DNA from: Labilithrix sp.
GTDB lineage: Bacteria > Myxococcota_A > Polyangia > Polyangiales > Polyangiaceae
Direction: 5' to 3'
Assembly (NCBI GenBank): GCA_019637195.1
Contig: JAHBWA010000007.1
Location: forward strand, 60,817 to 124,816
Length of the DNA: 64,000 nt
The notes below the pieces were generated by a model. That model searched no databases, was not told the DNA's origin, and saw only the letters and a program-made list of their open reading frames with translations. Each line of letters starts with the position of its first letter. Positions within the stretch are counted from its first letter, which is position 1. Both the position numbers and the translations under genes were made by a program. Of this stretch, positions 23,315-31,662 are shown one piece after another.

Positions 23315-25593
23315 TGTTGCTCCTCCTCTGGCGCATCGAAGTAGAGCGTGCACGTCGCCATGAACATCTGAGGCGGCCCAGCCGCGAAGTGCTGCTGGCT
23401 CAAGCGCGAGGGGAACTCCGAAGGCCCGCGGAAGTTCGACGCGTAGTTGTAGACCGCAAGCTTGTTGCGCCGATCGAAGAGGTTGGTCCCCTCGAGGCCG
23501 AGCTCCACCATCCGGTAACGAAATCGAACGGCCACGTCGAGCATCCCGTACGCAGGGCCGATCTGCCCGAACGGCAGCGGCCTCGGCGCTACGTACGTGA
23601 ATCCGCTCGCGACGTTGTACCGGAACGTCTCGCCGAAGGCGCGGAACGATCGTCGGAGCGACGCGTCGATGCGCGCTACCCAGCGCGGGACGTATGGAAG
23701 ACGGGCACCGGCGGTGAGATCGAGCTCCGAGGCACCGGTCGGCGGTACGTATGCCTCCGCGTAGGTGATGCTCGTCTGGGTATCGATCCCGAAGGGCATC
23801 GTGATGCGCGCGGCGCCGAGACCTCCGAAGCGATTCGACGCGCCGATCGGCGTGTTGCGACCGGCGGTCTCGTCGAAGACGAGGTCACGCTCGACGCGCG
23901 TGTGGTAGGCGACAGCGCGCGCATTGAGGAGGAACGAACCGCTCTCTACGACGTTGCTCACGAGGCCGCTCTCGGTGGCTCGCACCCGAGCGAAGGGAGC
24001 GAACTCGCCCTGCGACAGCGCCTGGGCGTCGCTCGAGCGAGATCCGATGCCGACGCTCGTGATCCAGTGAAGCTGGCGATGGAGGCTCACGTCGGCAGAG
24101 AGCTTCGGCTGAACGGCGATGCCGAACGCCTCGACAGCCTCCGAGGTGAGGCGGTTGCCCGAGCGGTCGATCGTCGGACGGTTCCGGTCGACGACCGAGA
24201 ACGCGAACGTGTCGAGCCGAAGGCCACCGCGGAGCGTGAGCCTCGATAGCGGCGTGAAGCGTCCGGCCGCGTAGAAGGCGACGTTCGTGATTCGAAGGTG
24301 GTTGTCGAGATCGACGCGGTAGGGGACGCCATCGGCGAAGCGAAGCCTCCGCGCCGCCGAATCAGCGTCGTCGTAACGGGCGTAGTAGCCGATCTCGACC
24401 TCGTGCCGCCGACCGAGCGCGTCGATGCGCCGGGAATACGCGCCGCGTCCGCCCACGGTCACCCCACCATAAGACTGTTCGAGACCGTCCCCGCGCTGCG
24501 GCTCCCCCGTCGGACTCACGTCGCCGACGTATCCGGTCAGGTTCTGTCTCACCCGAAGCTGCCGGACTGTGGCGAAGACCTGCTGCTCGAACATCTCCGA
24601 ATGGCCGCGCTTCTCGAGGCGGAGCGAAAGCCCATGGCGAGCGACGCCACCTCCCTGGTTCCGATCGTAGAGACAGAAGAACTGGTCCTCTTCCGTCGCT
24701 GGACAAAGGGAGAGGCGCCGAGCAGCGTAGTCGTCCTGGCGGATCACACCTGCGGTGTCGAAACGCCCTGCGTACGACGTCGCGAGCAGCGACGCTGTGA
24801 AGCCTTGCCCGAATGCGCGCTCATACTGAGCCATCGCTCTCGTCGCGGCGTGAGCTCGGTTCGTACCGAAACCGTTGCCCTCGACGAAGTCGACGCCAGC
24901 GAAAGTGCGGCGCGAGGTCCCCGCTGGCCCCCACAGCGCGACGAAGCGCCGGGTGTTGAACGAGCCGTAGGCGCCGCGAGCCATGACGCCTCGATGCCCG
25001 AGACCGAGCCTGTAGTCGATGCTGCCCGCGACGGCGAAGTCACCTTGACGAGGATCGAACGGCCCCTCGATGACACGAAGCCGATCGACGAGCTCCGGGA
25101 TGATGAAGTGGGTATCCGCATAGCCGTGCGCATGGGCGTTCGAGGGCTCGTTGATGGGCACGCCTTCGACGCGCATATCGATGTCCTGTCCCTCTCCGGC
25201 GTCGAAACCGCGAAGGAAGATCGTCGACGCGTGGCCCTCCCCCGAGGGGTTCGAAAGAAAGAGGCCGGGAGCAAGCGTGAGCAGTTGCTCCGCATTCCGT
25301 CGCGGCACGTCCCCGAGCTGGCCGACCTGGATGTCGATGTCACTCGCCGCGCCAGGGTCCACGCGCTTCGCTCCGACGACTTTGACCTCTTCGGCTGATG
25401 GCGCTGCCGCGCGTGGAGGAGGCGTTGCGTCTGCCGGTGTCACGTTCGCAGGCCCGGCACCTTCCCGAGATGCAGTGTCGTTGCCTTGAGCGTATGTGTC
25501 CGCTGCCCCGAGGAGAAGCTCGCAAGCAGCTGGGACTATGCAGCAAATGGCGTGCACGAGCGTCGATCGAAGCGGCATCCGCGGCGAGGCCAT
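23311..25593 (-). CDS. TonB-dependent outer-membrane receptor
   Basis: 760 residues. Signal sequence ending near DTYAQGND, a plug domain (about 75-190; RNAEQLLTLAPGLFLSNPSG, IFLRGFDAGEGQDIDMRVEGVPIN) and a beta-barrel ending in an aromatic residue pattern (MFMATCTLYFD). The plug contains SNAHAHGYADTHF, three His that could contact a metal or metallophore. Preceded by an operator at 25616-25630 and followed by a coupled lipoprotein. Zur-controlled TonB receptors (ZnuD type) import zinc or zinc complexes; that role is inferred from context. Confidence 0.9.
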   Translation of the reverse strand: MASPRMPLRSTLVHAICCIVPAACELLLGAADTYAQGNDTASREGAGPANVTPADATPPPRAAAPSAEEVKVVGAKRVDPGAASDIDIQVGQLGDVPRRNAEQLLTLAPGLFLSNPSGEGHASTIFLRGFDAGEGQDIDMRVEGVPINEPSNAHAHGYADTHFIIPELVDRLRVIEGPFDPRQGDFAVAGSIDYRLGLGHRGVMARGAYGSFNTRRFVALWGPAGTSRRTFAGVDFVEGNGFGTNRAHAATRAMAQYERAFGQGFTASLLATSYAGRFDTAGVIRQDDYAARRLSLCPATEEDQFFCLYDRNQGGGVARHGLSLRLEKRGHSEMFEQQVFATVRQLRVRQNLTGYVGDVSPTGEPQRGDGLEQSYGGVTVGGRGAYSRRIDALGRRHEVEIGYYARYDDADSAARRLRFADGVPYRVDLDNHLRITNVAFYAAGRFTPLSRLTLRGGLRLDTFAFSVVDRNRPTIDRSGNRLTSEAVEAFGIAVQPKLSADVSLHRQLHWITSVGIGSRSSDAQALSQGEFAPFARVRATESGLVSNVVESGSFLLNARAVAYHTRVERDLVFDETAGRNTPIGASNRFGGLGAARITMPFGIDTQTSITYAEAYVPPTGASELDLTAGARLPYVPRWVARIDASLRRSFRAFGETFRYNVASGFTYVAPRPLPFGQIGPAYGMLDVAVRFRYRMVELGLEGTNLFDRRNKLAVYNYASNFRGPSEFPSRLSQQHFAAGPPQMFMATCTLYFDAPEEEQQ

Positions 25594-25615
25594 GCACGCG
25601 CACTATACTCGCCAT

Positions 25616-25630
25616 CGCATTGCATTTGCG
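25616..25630. promoter_or_regulatory. Shared palindromic operator, site 7
   Basis: CGCATTGCATTTGCG within the longer inverted repeat ATCGCA-N7-TGCGAT. It lies in the divergent gap between the TonB receptor and the AztD-like gene and could serve both. Less perfect centre than the other sites. Confidence 0.65.
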
Positions 25631-25654
25631 ATCATCCTGTCGTAAAGGCTCGCT

Positions 25655-26899
25655 GTGAATCGCCACGTCGCCAAGCTCGCGCTCCTCGGCGCGTTCGCCC
25701 TCCACGGCTGCAGCATCGACGACGCATCGAGTACTCCGACTAAGTCTCACGCTTCCCGCTTGCGCATTCGTCTCGCCGTCGCCGACCTGCACGCGCCGAC
25801 GATGACCTTCTACGACGTCGCGGATCGCGAGGTTGTCGGTCACGTGATGCTCGATGCGCCGGCAGGCTCCGTCGTCGCTTCACAATCCGGCGATACGGCG
25901 CTCGTCGTCCCGAAGAACGGCGGCAAGGTGCAAGTCCTCGGTAGCGGTGTCGCGGTGATCCCTCACAAGGACCACATCCACATCTTCAAGTCCGCGCCCG
26001 AGGTGCTCGGAAGCCCTATCGCCGGAAAGGGACCGGCTGCGTTCGCCTTTGCGGAAGGCAAGTGGGGCATCTTCTTCGAGGGTGATCCGGCGGCAGGCAC
26101 ATCGGCTACGGCGCTCGCGCTCACAGAGGAGCCGTGGGTCCAAGGGACGCGAGTTCCTGTCGACGTCGCGGCGCCCACCCCACACCGAGGGATCACCATC
26201 CCGTTCGCGGGCGAGTACCTCGTGAGCCGGCCCCCGGCGAGCGGCGGCACCGTTGCAGGCGGCGTGGACTTCATCGCGGCCGGAAGCACGCCTCAGCCCT
26301 TGTTCAACTGTCCGGAGATGACCGCCGCGGCGACCTCCGGGCGAGTCGTCGCGTTCGCGTGCGCGGGCGGCGTCGTGCTGCTGGGTTCTGACCGCATCCC
26401 CAGCGCGCCCGTTGCCTTGCCCGAGAACCTGAAGCCGAGCTTGCTCAACGCCCTCGCCGAGCAGCCGTTCCTGCTCGGTCGCGATCCGGCGGGCCGTGTC
26501 TTCGGGCTCGAGCTCGCGACGCGGAGCACGAGTCTTCTTCCTCTCGACGGGGAGGCGTGCGACGCGGTCCTAGAGATTGGTACGACGCCGCGCGGTGTCG
26601 TCCTGACGAGCGCCGGTCACATCGAACGCTTCGAGCTCGCGACCAAGGACCGCCGCACGACGACGGCGGCAGTGCCCGCTTTCGCGTGCTCCGACCCGGA
26701 GCGACCACGCCTCGCCGCGACGCCCGGTCGAGCATGGGTCACGTCTCCCGCGACCGGGGAGATTCTCGAGCTAGATACGGATGCGGGAACGACCGTACGG
26801 AGGATCTTCCTGGGCGGCGCTCCCGGCTCGATCGCCATCCTCGGGCTCGACGCGCGCGACGCGGACCTCTCCACCGGCAACGACGAGCTCACAGACTAA
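25655..26899 (+). CDS. AztD-like zinc metallochaperone lipoprotein
   Basis: 414 residues. Signal sequence with lipobox ALHGC (Cys19). The remainder reads as a beta-propeller: RIRLAVADLHAPTMTFYDV, VVASQSGDTALVVPKNGG, GSGVAVIPHKDHIHIF. This order and the H-x-x-H-x-H motif (H104, H107, H109) match the periplasmic chaperone AztD, which binds zinc and loads the AztABC uptake system. Divergent from the TonB receptor with a shared operator. No AztABC genes are in the window, and lipid anchoring is atypical for AztD. A YncE-like propeller is the alternative. Confidence 0.75.
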   Translation: MNRHVAKLALLGAFALHGCSIDDASSTPTKSHASRLRIRLAVADLHAPTMTFYDVADREVVGHVMLDAPAGSVVASQSGDTALVVPKNGGKVQVLGSGVAVIPHKDHIHIFKSAPEVLGSPIAGKGPAAFAFAEGKWGIFFEGDPAAGTSATALALTEEPWVQGTRVPVDVAAPTPHRGITIPFAGEYLVSRPPASGGTVAGGVDFIAAGSTPQPLFNCPEMTAAATSGRVVAFACAGGVVLLGSDRIPSAPVALPENLKPSLLNALAEQPFLLGRDPAGRVFGLELATRSTSLLPLDGEACDAVLEIGTTPRGVVLTSAGHIERFELATKDRRTTTAAVPAFACSDPERPRLAATPGRAWVTSPATGEILELDTDAGTTVRRIFLGGAPGSIAILGLDARDADLSTGNDELTD

Positions 26900-26999
26900 C
26901 GAACGGGGCAGTTCCACGCCTGCGGGCGACGCGCGGCGCGTCTCCGCGTGCTTCGCGCGGAGACCTCCATCGGTGTCCAGCCGCCCATCTCGACGGACA

Positions 27000-27530
27000 G
27001 CCGCGTGCAGGAAGCGCTCTACGCCTCCGAGGTTCGCCAGCACCTCTCCTGCTTCGCCAGCTCCTGTCATGTGAGGAGATCCCTTTCCCACGTCGGCGCT
27101 GCTACGCCTTCGCCATTCACACGGCCATGCGCCGCTCCGAGCTGGAGACGCCTAGAAGCAGCGCACATCGACTTCGAGCACGGCGTCATCACCGTCCAGG
27201 GGACGAAGTCGAACGCGGCTCGACGTCAGGTCCCGATCGAACCGACCCTTCTCCCGTTGCTCAGGAAGCTGGTGAAGGAGCGCGATCGCTTCATGCCGTA
27301 CACGTGCCACGCGCACCGGCACGCCTGCATCACGCACCGGGCCGTTGCGGGGAAGAGCCAGCTCTTCCGGCTGACCGTTGCGGGGTCACCTCGACGTCGC
27401 GATGACGAAGCGCTACCTCGGCAAGGTCGCGAGCGTCAGCTCGAAGTTCGGCCAGCCGCACCCGCCGCTGCCTGCGTCGCTCCTCGGCGATGGGGCCAAG
27501 GTCATCCGTCTCGACGCCCGAGGCGCGTAG
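27000..27530 (+). pseudogene. Decayed tyrosine recombinase (phage-type integrase)
   Basis: Catalytic-domain pieces occur in successive frames: HTAMRRSELE, then HIDFEHGVITVQGTKSNAARR, then a His-rich middle (CHAHRHACITHRAV), then GHLDVAMTKRYLGKV with the catalytic Tyr context and PHPPLPASLLG. Frame changes near 27150 and 27370 break the gene, and no N-terminal domain is evident. It ends about 70 bases from a tRNA-Lys gene, the usual neighbour of an integrated element, so this is probably a remnant of one. Confidence 0.75.
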
Positions 27531-27599
27531 CACGTGCCGACATAGGGCCAATGCAATCTACACGCTTCGTAACCTGCCGTGACGGCTGAGGAAAGATAG

Positions 27600-27672
27600 T
27601 GGGCCAACCGGGACTTGAACCCGAAACCAATGGATTAAGAGTCCACTGCTCTACCAATTGAGCTATTGGCCC
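27600..27672 (-). tRNA. tRNA-Lys (anticodon CUU)
   Basis: Complete 73-nt cloverleaf on the minus strand: acceptor GGGCCAA/TTGGCCC, D arm GCTC/GAGC, anticodon stem GTGGA/TCCAT with loop CTCTTAA (anticodon CTT), variable TGGTT, T arm TCGGG/CCCGG with loop TTCAAGT, discriminator A. CCA is not encoded. Its 3' end faces the decayed integrase. Confidence 0.95.
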
Positions 27673-27749
27673 GTGAGGGAGCGCGTGTTTACGTTGCGCG
27701 GCGTTGGGTGTCAAGCACCCTTCTGCGAGTGGTAGTGTCGATCGCGCTC

Positions 27750-28472
27750 ATGCTCGGTCTCTACCGCAAGATCCTGGGTCATCCGTTCGTCTACGAAGAG
27801 GTCCGTCCGCGCGTCGTCGGCGGCATCGACATGCGTCCGCTCTACGAGCTTCTGCCCGAGGCGGCGCGCTCGTCGGTGCTCGACGTGGGCTGCGGGATGG
27901 GCGACGCCCTGAAGTACCTCGACCGTTTCGAGAGCTACCTCGGCGTCGACACGGACGCGATCGCCATCGAGGCCGCGAACAAACGCTGGGGGCACCTGCC
28001 CAACGTGCGCTTCGAGGCGCGGACGCTCCGGGCGGAGGACATCGTCGACCTCGCGCCTACGGGCGTCGTCCTGTCGGGCGTGCTCCATCACCTGACCAAC
28101 GCCGAGGCCGAGGGCGTCCTCCGGCTCGCCGCCGGCTCGCCGCGCCTCGCGCGCATCATCACGAGCGACATCGTCTTCTTGCCCGGGAAGCTGTTCAACA
28201 ACGTCATGGCGATGATGGACCGCGGGCGCTTCTGCCGCGACCCCGACGCCTATGCGTCCCTCGCCCGCCAGGCCGGCCTCACGGTCCAGCAAGGCCTGAC
28301 GATCGCGTCGAGCCCGACGAGCGATCGCGTCCGCTACTACCTCATGGCCCTCTCCCTCTCCGAAGCGGCCCACGCCACGGGAGCGGCCCACACCGCGGGA
28401 CCCGAGGTGACCCATGCCACGACCCCCGACGCGGCGCCTGCCGCGAGCGACGGCCGGAGCGACGGCGCGTGA
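27750..28472 (+). CDS. SAM-dependent methyltransferase
   Basis: 240 residues. Motif I VLDVGCGMGDALKYL, acidic residue in YLGVDTDAIAIEAA, then VVLSGVLHHLTNAEAE. The C-terminal 35 residues (HATGAAHTAGPEVTH...) are low complexity. Start is the first ATG with a family-like beginning (MLGLYRKILGHPFVYEEV); upstream codons overlap the tRNA region. Its TGA overlaps the GTG of galE. Likely modifies a lipid or glycan in the envelope cluster. Confidence 0.82.
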   Translation: MLGLYRKILGHPFVYEEVRPRVVGGIDMRPLYELLPEAARSSVLDVGCGMGDALKYLDRFESYLGVDTDAIAIEAANKRWGHLPNVRFEARTLRAEDIVDLAPTGVVLSGVLHHLTNAEAEGVLRLAAGSPRLARIITSDIVFLPGKLFNNVMAMMDRGRFCRDPDAYASLARQAGLTVQQGLTIASSPTSDRVRYYLMALSLSEAAHATGAAHTAGPEVTHATTPDAAPAASDGRSDGA

Positions 28473-29452
28473 GGGTCCTCGTCACCGGCGGCGCCGGCTA
28501 CGTCGGCTCGCACATGGTCGCGACGCTGCTCGCGGCCTCCCACGACGTCGTCGTCCTCGACGACCTGTCGACCGGCCACCGCGACGCGGTCGGCGCGGGG
28601 GCCGAGCTCGTCGAGGGCGACGTCGGCGACACGGCGCTCGTCGCGGCGCTCCTCCGCGACCGGCGGATCGACGCCGTCTGCCACTTCGCCGCGAAGATCC
28701 GCGTCGAGGAGTCCGTCAGCGCGCCGCGGCTCTACTGGCAAGGCAACGTCGTGCGGACGCTCGCGCTCCTCGAGGCCGTGCTCGACGCCCCGACGCCGCC
28801 CGCGCTCGTGTTCTCGTCGACCGCGGCGGTCTACGGCACGCCCGACGAGGTCCCGATCGACGAGGAGCACCCGAAGCGGCCCGAGAGCCCCTACGGCGAG
28901 ACCAAGCTCGCGGTCGAGCGCGCGCTCGAGTCGTACGGCCGCGCCCACGGCGTCCGCTGGGCGGCGCTCCGCTACTTCAACGCGGCCGGGGCAGACGCCG
29001 GGGCCGGGCTCGGCGAGCGGCACGAGCCCGAGACGCACCTCATCCCGATCGTGCTCGACGTCGCGCTCGGAGCGCGGCCCTCGCTGGCGATCTACGGCAC
29101 GGCGTGGCCGACCCCCGACGGGACGTGCATTCGCGACTACGTCCACGTGCTGGACCTCGCCGACGCCCACCTCGCGGCGCTCCACCACCTCGTGCGAGGC
29201 GGAACCTCCGGGGCGTTCAACCTCGGCACCGGCCGCGGTCGCTCCGTGCGCGAGGTGGTGCACGCGGTCGAGCGGGTCACGGGCCGCGCGGTCAAGGTCA
29301 CCGAAGCGCCTCCACGCGCCGGAGACCCCGCGGAGCTGGTCGCGAAGGTCGAGCGGGCGGAGCGCGTCCTCGGCTGGAAGGCGCGGCGGACGGAGCTCGA
29401 CGCGATCGTCGCCGACGCGTGGGCCTGGAAGCTTCGGGCGAAACAAGGGTAA
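28469..29452 (+). CDS. galE: UDP-glucose 4-epimerase
   Basis: 327 residues, short-chain dehydrogenase/reductase fold. NAD motif GGAGYVGSH at the start, FSSTAAVYGTPDEVPI (catalytic Ser/Thr), SPYGETK (Tyr-x3-Lys), ALRYFNAAGAD and GTCIRDYVHVLDLADAH are GalE hallmarks. Interconverts UDP-Glc and UDP-Gal (or the N-acetyl forms). GTG start overlaps the methyltransferase TGA, and the GT2 gene follows after 10 bases. Confidence 0.93.
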   Translation: MRVLVTGGAGYVGSHMVATLLAASHDVVVLDDLSTGHRDAVGAGAELVEGDVGDTALVAALLRDRRIDAVCHFAAKIRVEESVSAPRLYWQGNVVRTLALLEAVLDAPTPPALVFSSTAAVYGTPDEVPIDEEHPKRPESPYGETKLAVERALESYGRAHGVRWAALRYFNAAGADAGAGLGERHEPETHLIPIVLDVALGARPSLAIYGTAWPTPDGTCIRDYVHVLDLADAHLAALHHLVRGGTSGAFNLGTGRGRSVREVVHAVERVTGRAVKVTEAPPRAGDPAELVAKVERAERVLGWKARRTELDAIVADAWAWKLRAKQG

Positions 29453-29462
29453 AACGATCGCC

Positions 29463-31586
29463 GTGTCGCGCCCCGAGCTGTCGCTCGTCATCCCGATCTA
29501 CAACGAGGAAGAGGTCCTTCCCCAGCTCGACCTGCGTCTCAAGGAGCTCCTCAAGACGCTCGCGGTCGACGCAGAGGTCGTCTTCGTCAACGACGGGTCG
29601 AAGGACGAGTCGATGGAGCTCCTCCGGCGGATGGCGTCCCGCGAGCTCCGGTACCGGGTCATCGGCTTCTCGCGAAACTTCGGCCACCAGCGCGCGATCA
29701 CCGCGGGCATGGAGAAGTCGCGCGGCCGCGCCGTCGTCGTGATGGACGCCGACCTCCAGGACCCGCCCGAGGTCATCCTCGAGATGGTCGCCAAGTGGCG
29801 CGAGGGCTACGACGTCGTCTACGGCCGCCGCCGGTCGCGCGAGGGCGAGTCGGCGTTCAAGCTCGTCACGGCGAAGCTCTTCTACCGGGTCTTCGCGGCG
29901 CTCATCCCGATCGAGGTGCCGCTCGACACCGGCGACTTCCGCCTCATGAGCCGGCGCGTGGTGACGACCATGCGCGGGCTCCGCGAGTCGCACCGCTTCG
30001 TGCGCGGGCTCGTCGCCTGGGTCGGCTTCAAGCAGACCGCGGTCGAGTACGACCGCGCCGCGCGCGCCGCGGGCGAGACGAAGTACCCGCTGAAGAAGAT
30101 GATCGCGTTCGCGATCGACGGCATCGCCTCGTTCAGCATCCAGCCGCTCCGCTTCGCGACGTACACCGGCGTGTTCGTCGGAACGGCGAGCGTGCTCTAC
30201 GCGGTCGCGTCGATGATCACGTGGTTCGCCGGGATGAACGTGCCGGGCTGGACGACGACCGTCGTCCTCGTCTCGTTCCTCTTCAGCGTGCAGTTTTTCA
30301 TGATCGGCGTGCTCGGCGAGTACGTCGGACGGATCTACGAGCAGGTGAAGCGGCGCCCGCTCTACATCGTCTCGGAGCGCATCAACTTCGGGCGGCGCAG
30401 GGTCGAGAAGCTCGTCACGTCGGACCTCGAGGAGCTGCCCGCGACGGCGCTCACGGAGACGGCGCACGACGTGGAGCCGGCCGGGGCGAGCAGCGTCCCG
30501 CCGCCTCCTGCCGCCATCCTCGCGGCAGGCGCCGCGGCGGAGGCTTCGCTGTCGAAGACGCCGCCTCCGGTGAAGGTCGGACGCTCGCCGGCAGCGCCGG
30601 GCGTCGCCGGCGGCTCGACCTCGACGAAGGCGGGCACACCGACGAAGCCGGGAACACCGAGCGTCTCACCGATGAAGGCCGCGAGCGCTTCACCGACGAG
30701 CGTGCCGCCCACCAAGGCCGCGAGCGTCGCCTCACCCAAGGCGACGCCGAGCGTTCCGCCCACGAGGGCCCCGAGCGCTCCGCCGGCGCCGACGCCCAGC
30801 GTCCCCCCCGCCCGAACCGCGAGCATCCCGCCGCCGAAGCCGACGCCCAGCGTCCCGCCCACCAAGGCCGCGCCCCCTGCAGGCGCTTCGTCACCGAGCG
30901 GCCCGCCCGCGAAGGCCGCGAGCATCCCGCCCCCCAAGGCGTCGCCGAGCGTTCCGCCCAGGCCCGCCAGCATCCCGCCTCCCGACGTGTCGCCCAGCGG
31001 CCCGCCCGCGAAGGCCGCGAGCATCCCGCCTCCCAAGGCGTCGCCGAGCGTTCCGCCCAGGCCCGCCAGCATCCCGCCTCCCGACGTGTCGCCCAGCGGC
31101 CCGCCCGCGAAGGCCGCGAGCATCCCGCCCCCCAAGGCGTCGCCGAGCGTTCCGCCCAGGCCCGCCAGCATCCCGCCTCCCGACGTATCGCCCAGCGTTC
31201 CGCCGGCCAAGGCCGCGAGCATCCCGCCTCCCAAGGCGTCGCCGAGCGTTCCGCCCAGGCCCGCCAGCATCCCACCGCGACCGGCAGGCGAGGCGGCCTC
31301 GCCCGAGAGGCCGGCGGGGCTCGCGCCCGAGAGCGCGTCGGGAGAAGCCGTGCCCGACGCCGCGGCGCCTCCGTCGCGGCGCGACGCGCGGAGCCTCTTC
31401 GGTGCACCGAAGGCGGACGCCGCGAAGAGCGCAGCGCCCGCAGGCGCGGAAGCCCCCGGGGGAGAGAACGCTCCCGCGGCGACGGCCGGCCCCGCCGCGA
31501 AGAGCCCGCCTCCCGCTTCGAGCGACCACGCCGTCACGCGCGGGCCCTCGGGCGAGGACGACGACGCCAAGGGGCGCACCGATTGA
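29463..31586 (+). CDS. Membrane GT2 glycosyltransferase with long Pro-rich repeat tail
   Basis: 707 residues. Residues 1-310 are a DPM1/GtrB-like polyprenyl-phosphate glycosyltransferase: SLVIPIYNEEEVLPQL, FVNDGSKD, VVMDADLQDPPE, two C-terminal membrane helices (about 235-300). The following 390 residues are Pro/Ala/Ser-rich and include a 33-residue repeat (KAASIPPPKASPSVPP...) encoded by 99-bp tandem copies. Such tails are not part of the family; it is presumably cytoplasmic and disordered. Transfers a sugar to a polyprenyl phosphate for use by the GT-C proteins nearby. Confidence 0.88.
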   Translation: MSRPELSLVIPIYNEEEVLPQLDLRLKELLKTLAVDAEVVFVNDGSKDESMELLRRMASRELRYRVIGFSRNFGHQRAITAGMEKSRGRAVVVMDADLQDPPEVILEMVAKWREGYDVVYGRRRSREGESAFKLVTAKLFYRVFAALIPIEVPLDTGDFRLMSRRVVTTMRGLRESHRFVRGLVAWVGFKQTAVEYDRAARAAGETKYPLKKMIAFAIDGIASFSIQPLRFATYTGVFVGTASVLYAVASMITWFAGMNVPGWTTTVVLVSFLFSVQFFMIGVLGEYVGRIYEQVKRRPLYIVSERINFGRRRVEKLVTSDLEELPATALTETAHDVEPAGASSVPPPPAAILAAGAAAEASLSKTPPPVKVGRSPAAPGVAGGSTSTKAGTPTKPGTPSVSPMKAASASPTSVPPTKAASVASPKATPSVPPTRAPSAPPAPTPSVPPARTASIPPPKPTPSVPPTKAAPPAGASSPSGPPAKAASIPPPKASPSVPPRPASIPPPDVSPSGPPAKAASIPPPKASPSVPPRPASIPPPDVSPSGPPAKAASIPPPKASPSVPPRPASIPPPDVSPSVPPAKAASIPPPKASPSVPPRPASIPPRPAGEAASPERPAGLAPESASGEAVPDAAAPPSRRDARSLFGAPKADAAKSAAPAGAEAPGGENAPAATAGPAAKSPPPASSDHAVTRGPSGEDDDAKGRTD
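30912..31285 (+). repeat. 99-bp in-frame tandem repeat, about 3.7 copies
   Basis: Copies begin at 30912, 31011, 31110 and 31209, each starting AAGGCCGCGAGCATCCCGCC, with only a few substitutions (for example GGC/GTT in the SGPP/SVPP codons). Encodes a 33-residue Pro-rich unit in the tail of the GT2 protein. Near identity implies recent expansion. Confidence 0.9.
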
Positions 31587-31662
31587 CGCCCGCGCGAACC
31601 AGACGGCCGCGCGTGGCGCATGACCTCGCGGGCACCGTCTCACCGACACGGCCGGCCGTGGC

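Noticed and set aside
30912..31285. Direct repeats considered as a CRISPR array
   Set aside because: Units are 99 bp with no unique spacers, and they encode an in-frame Pro-rich repeat.
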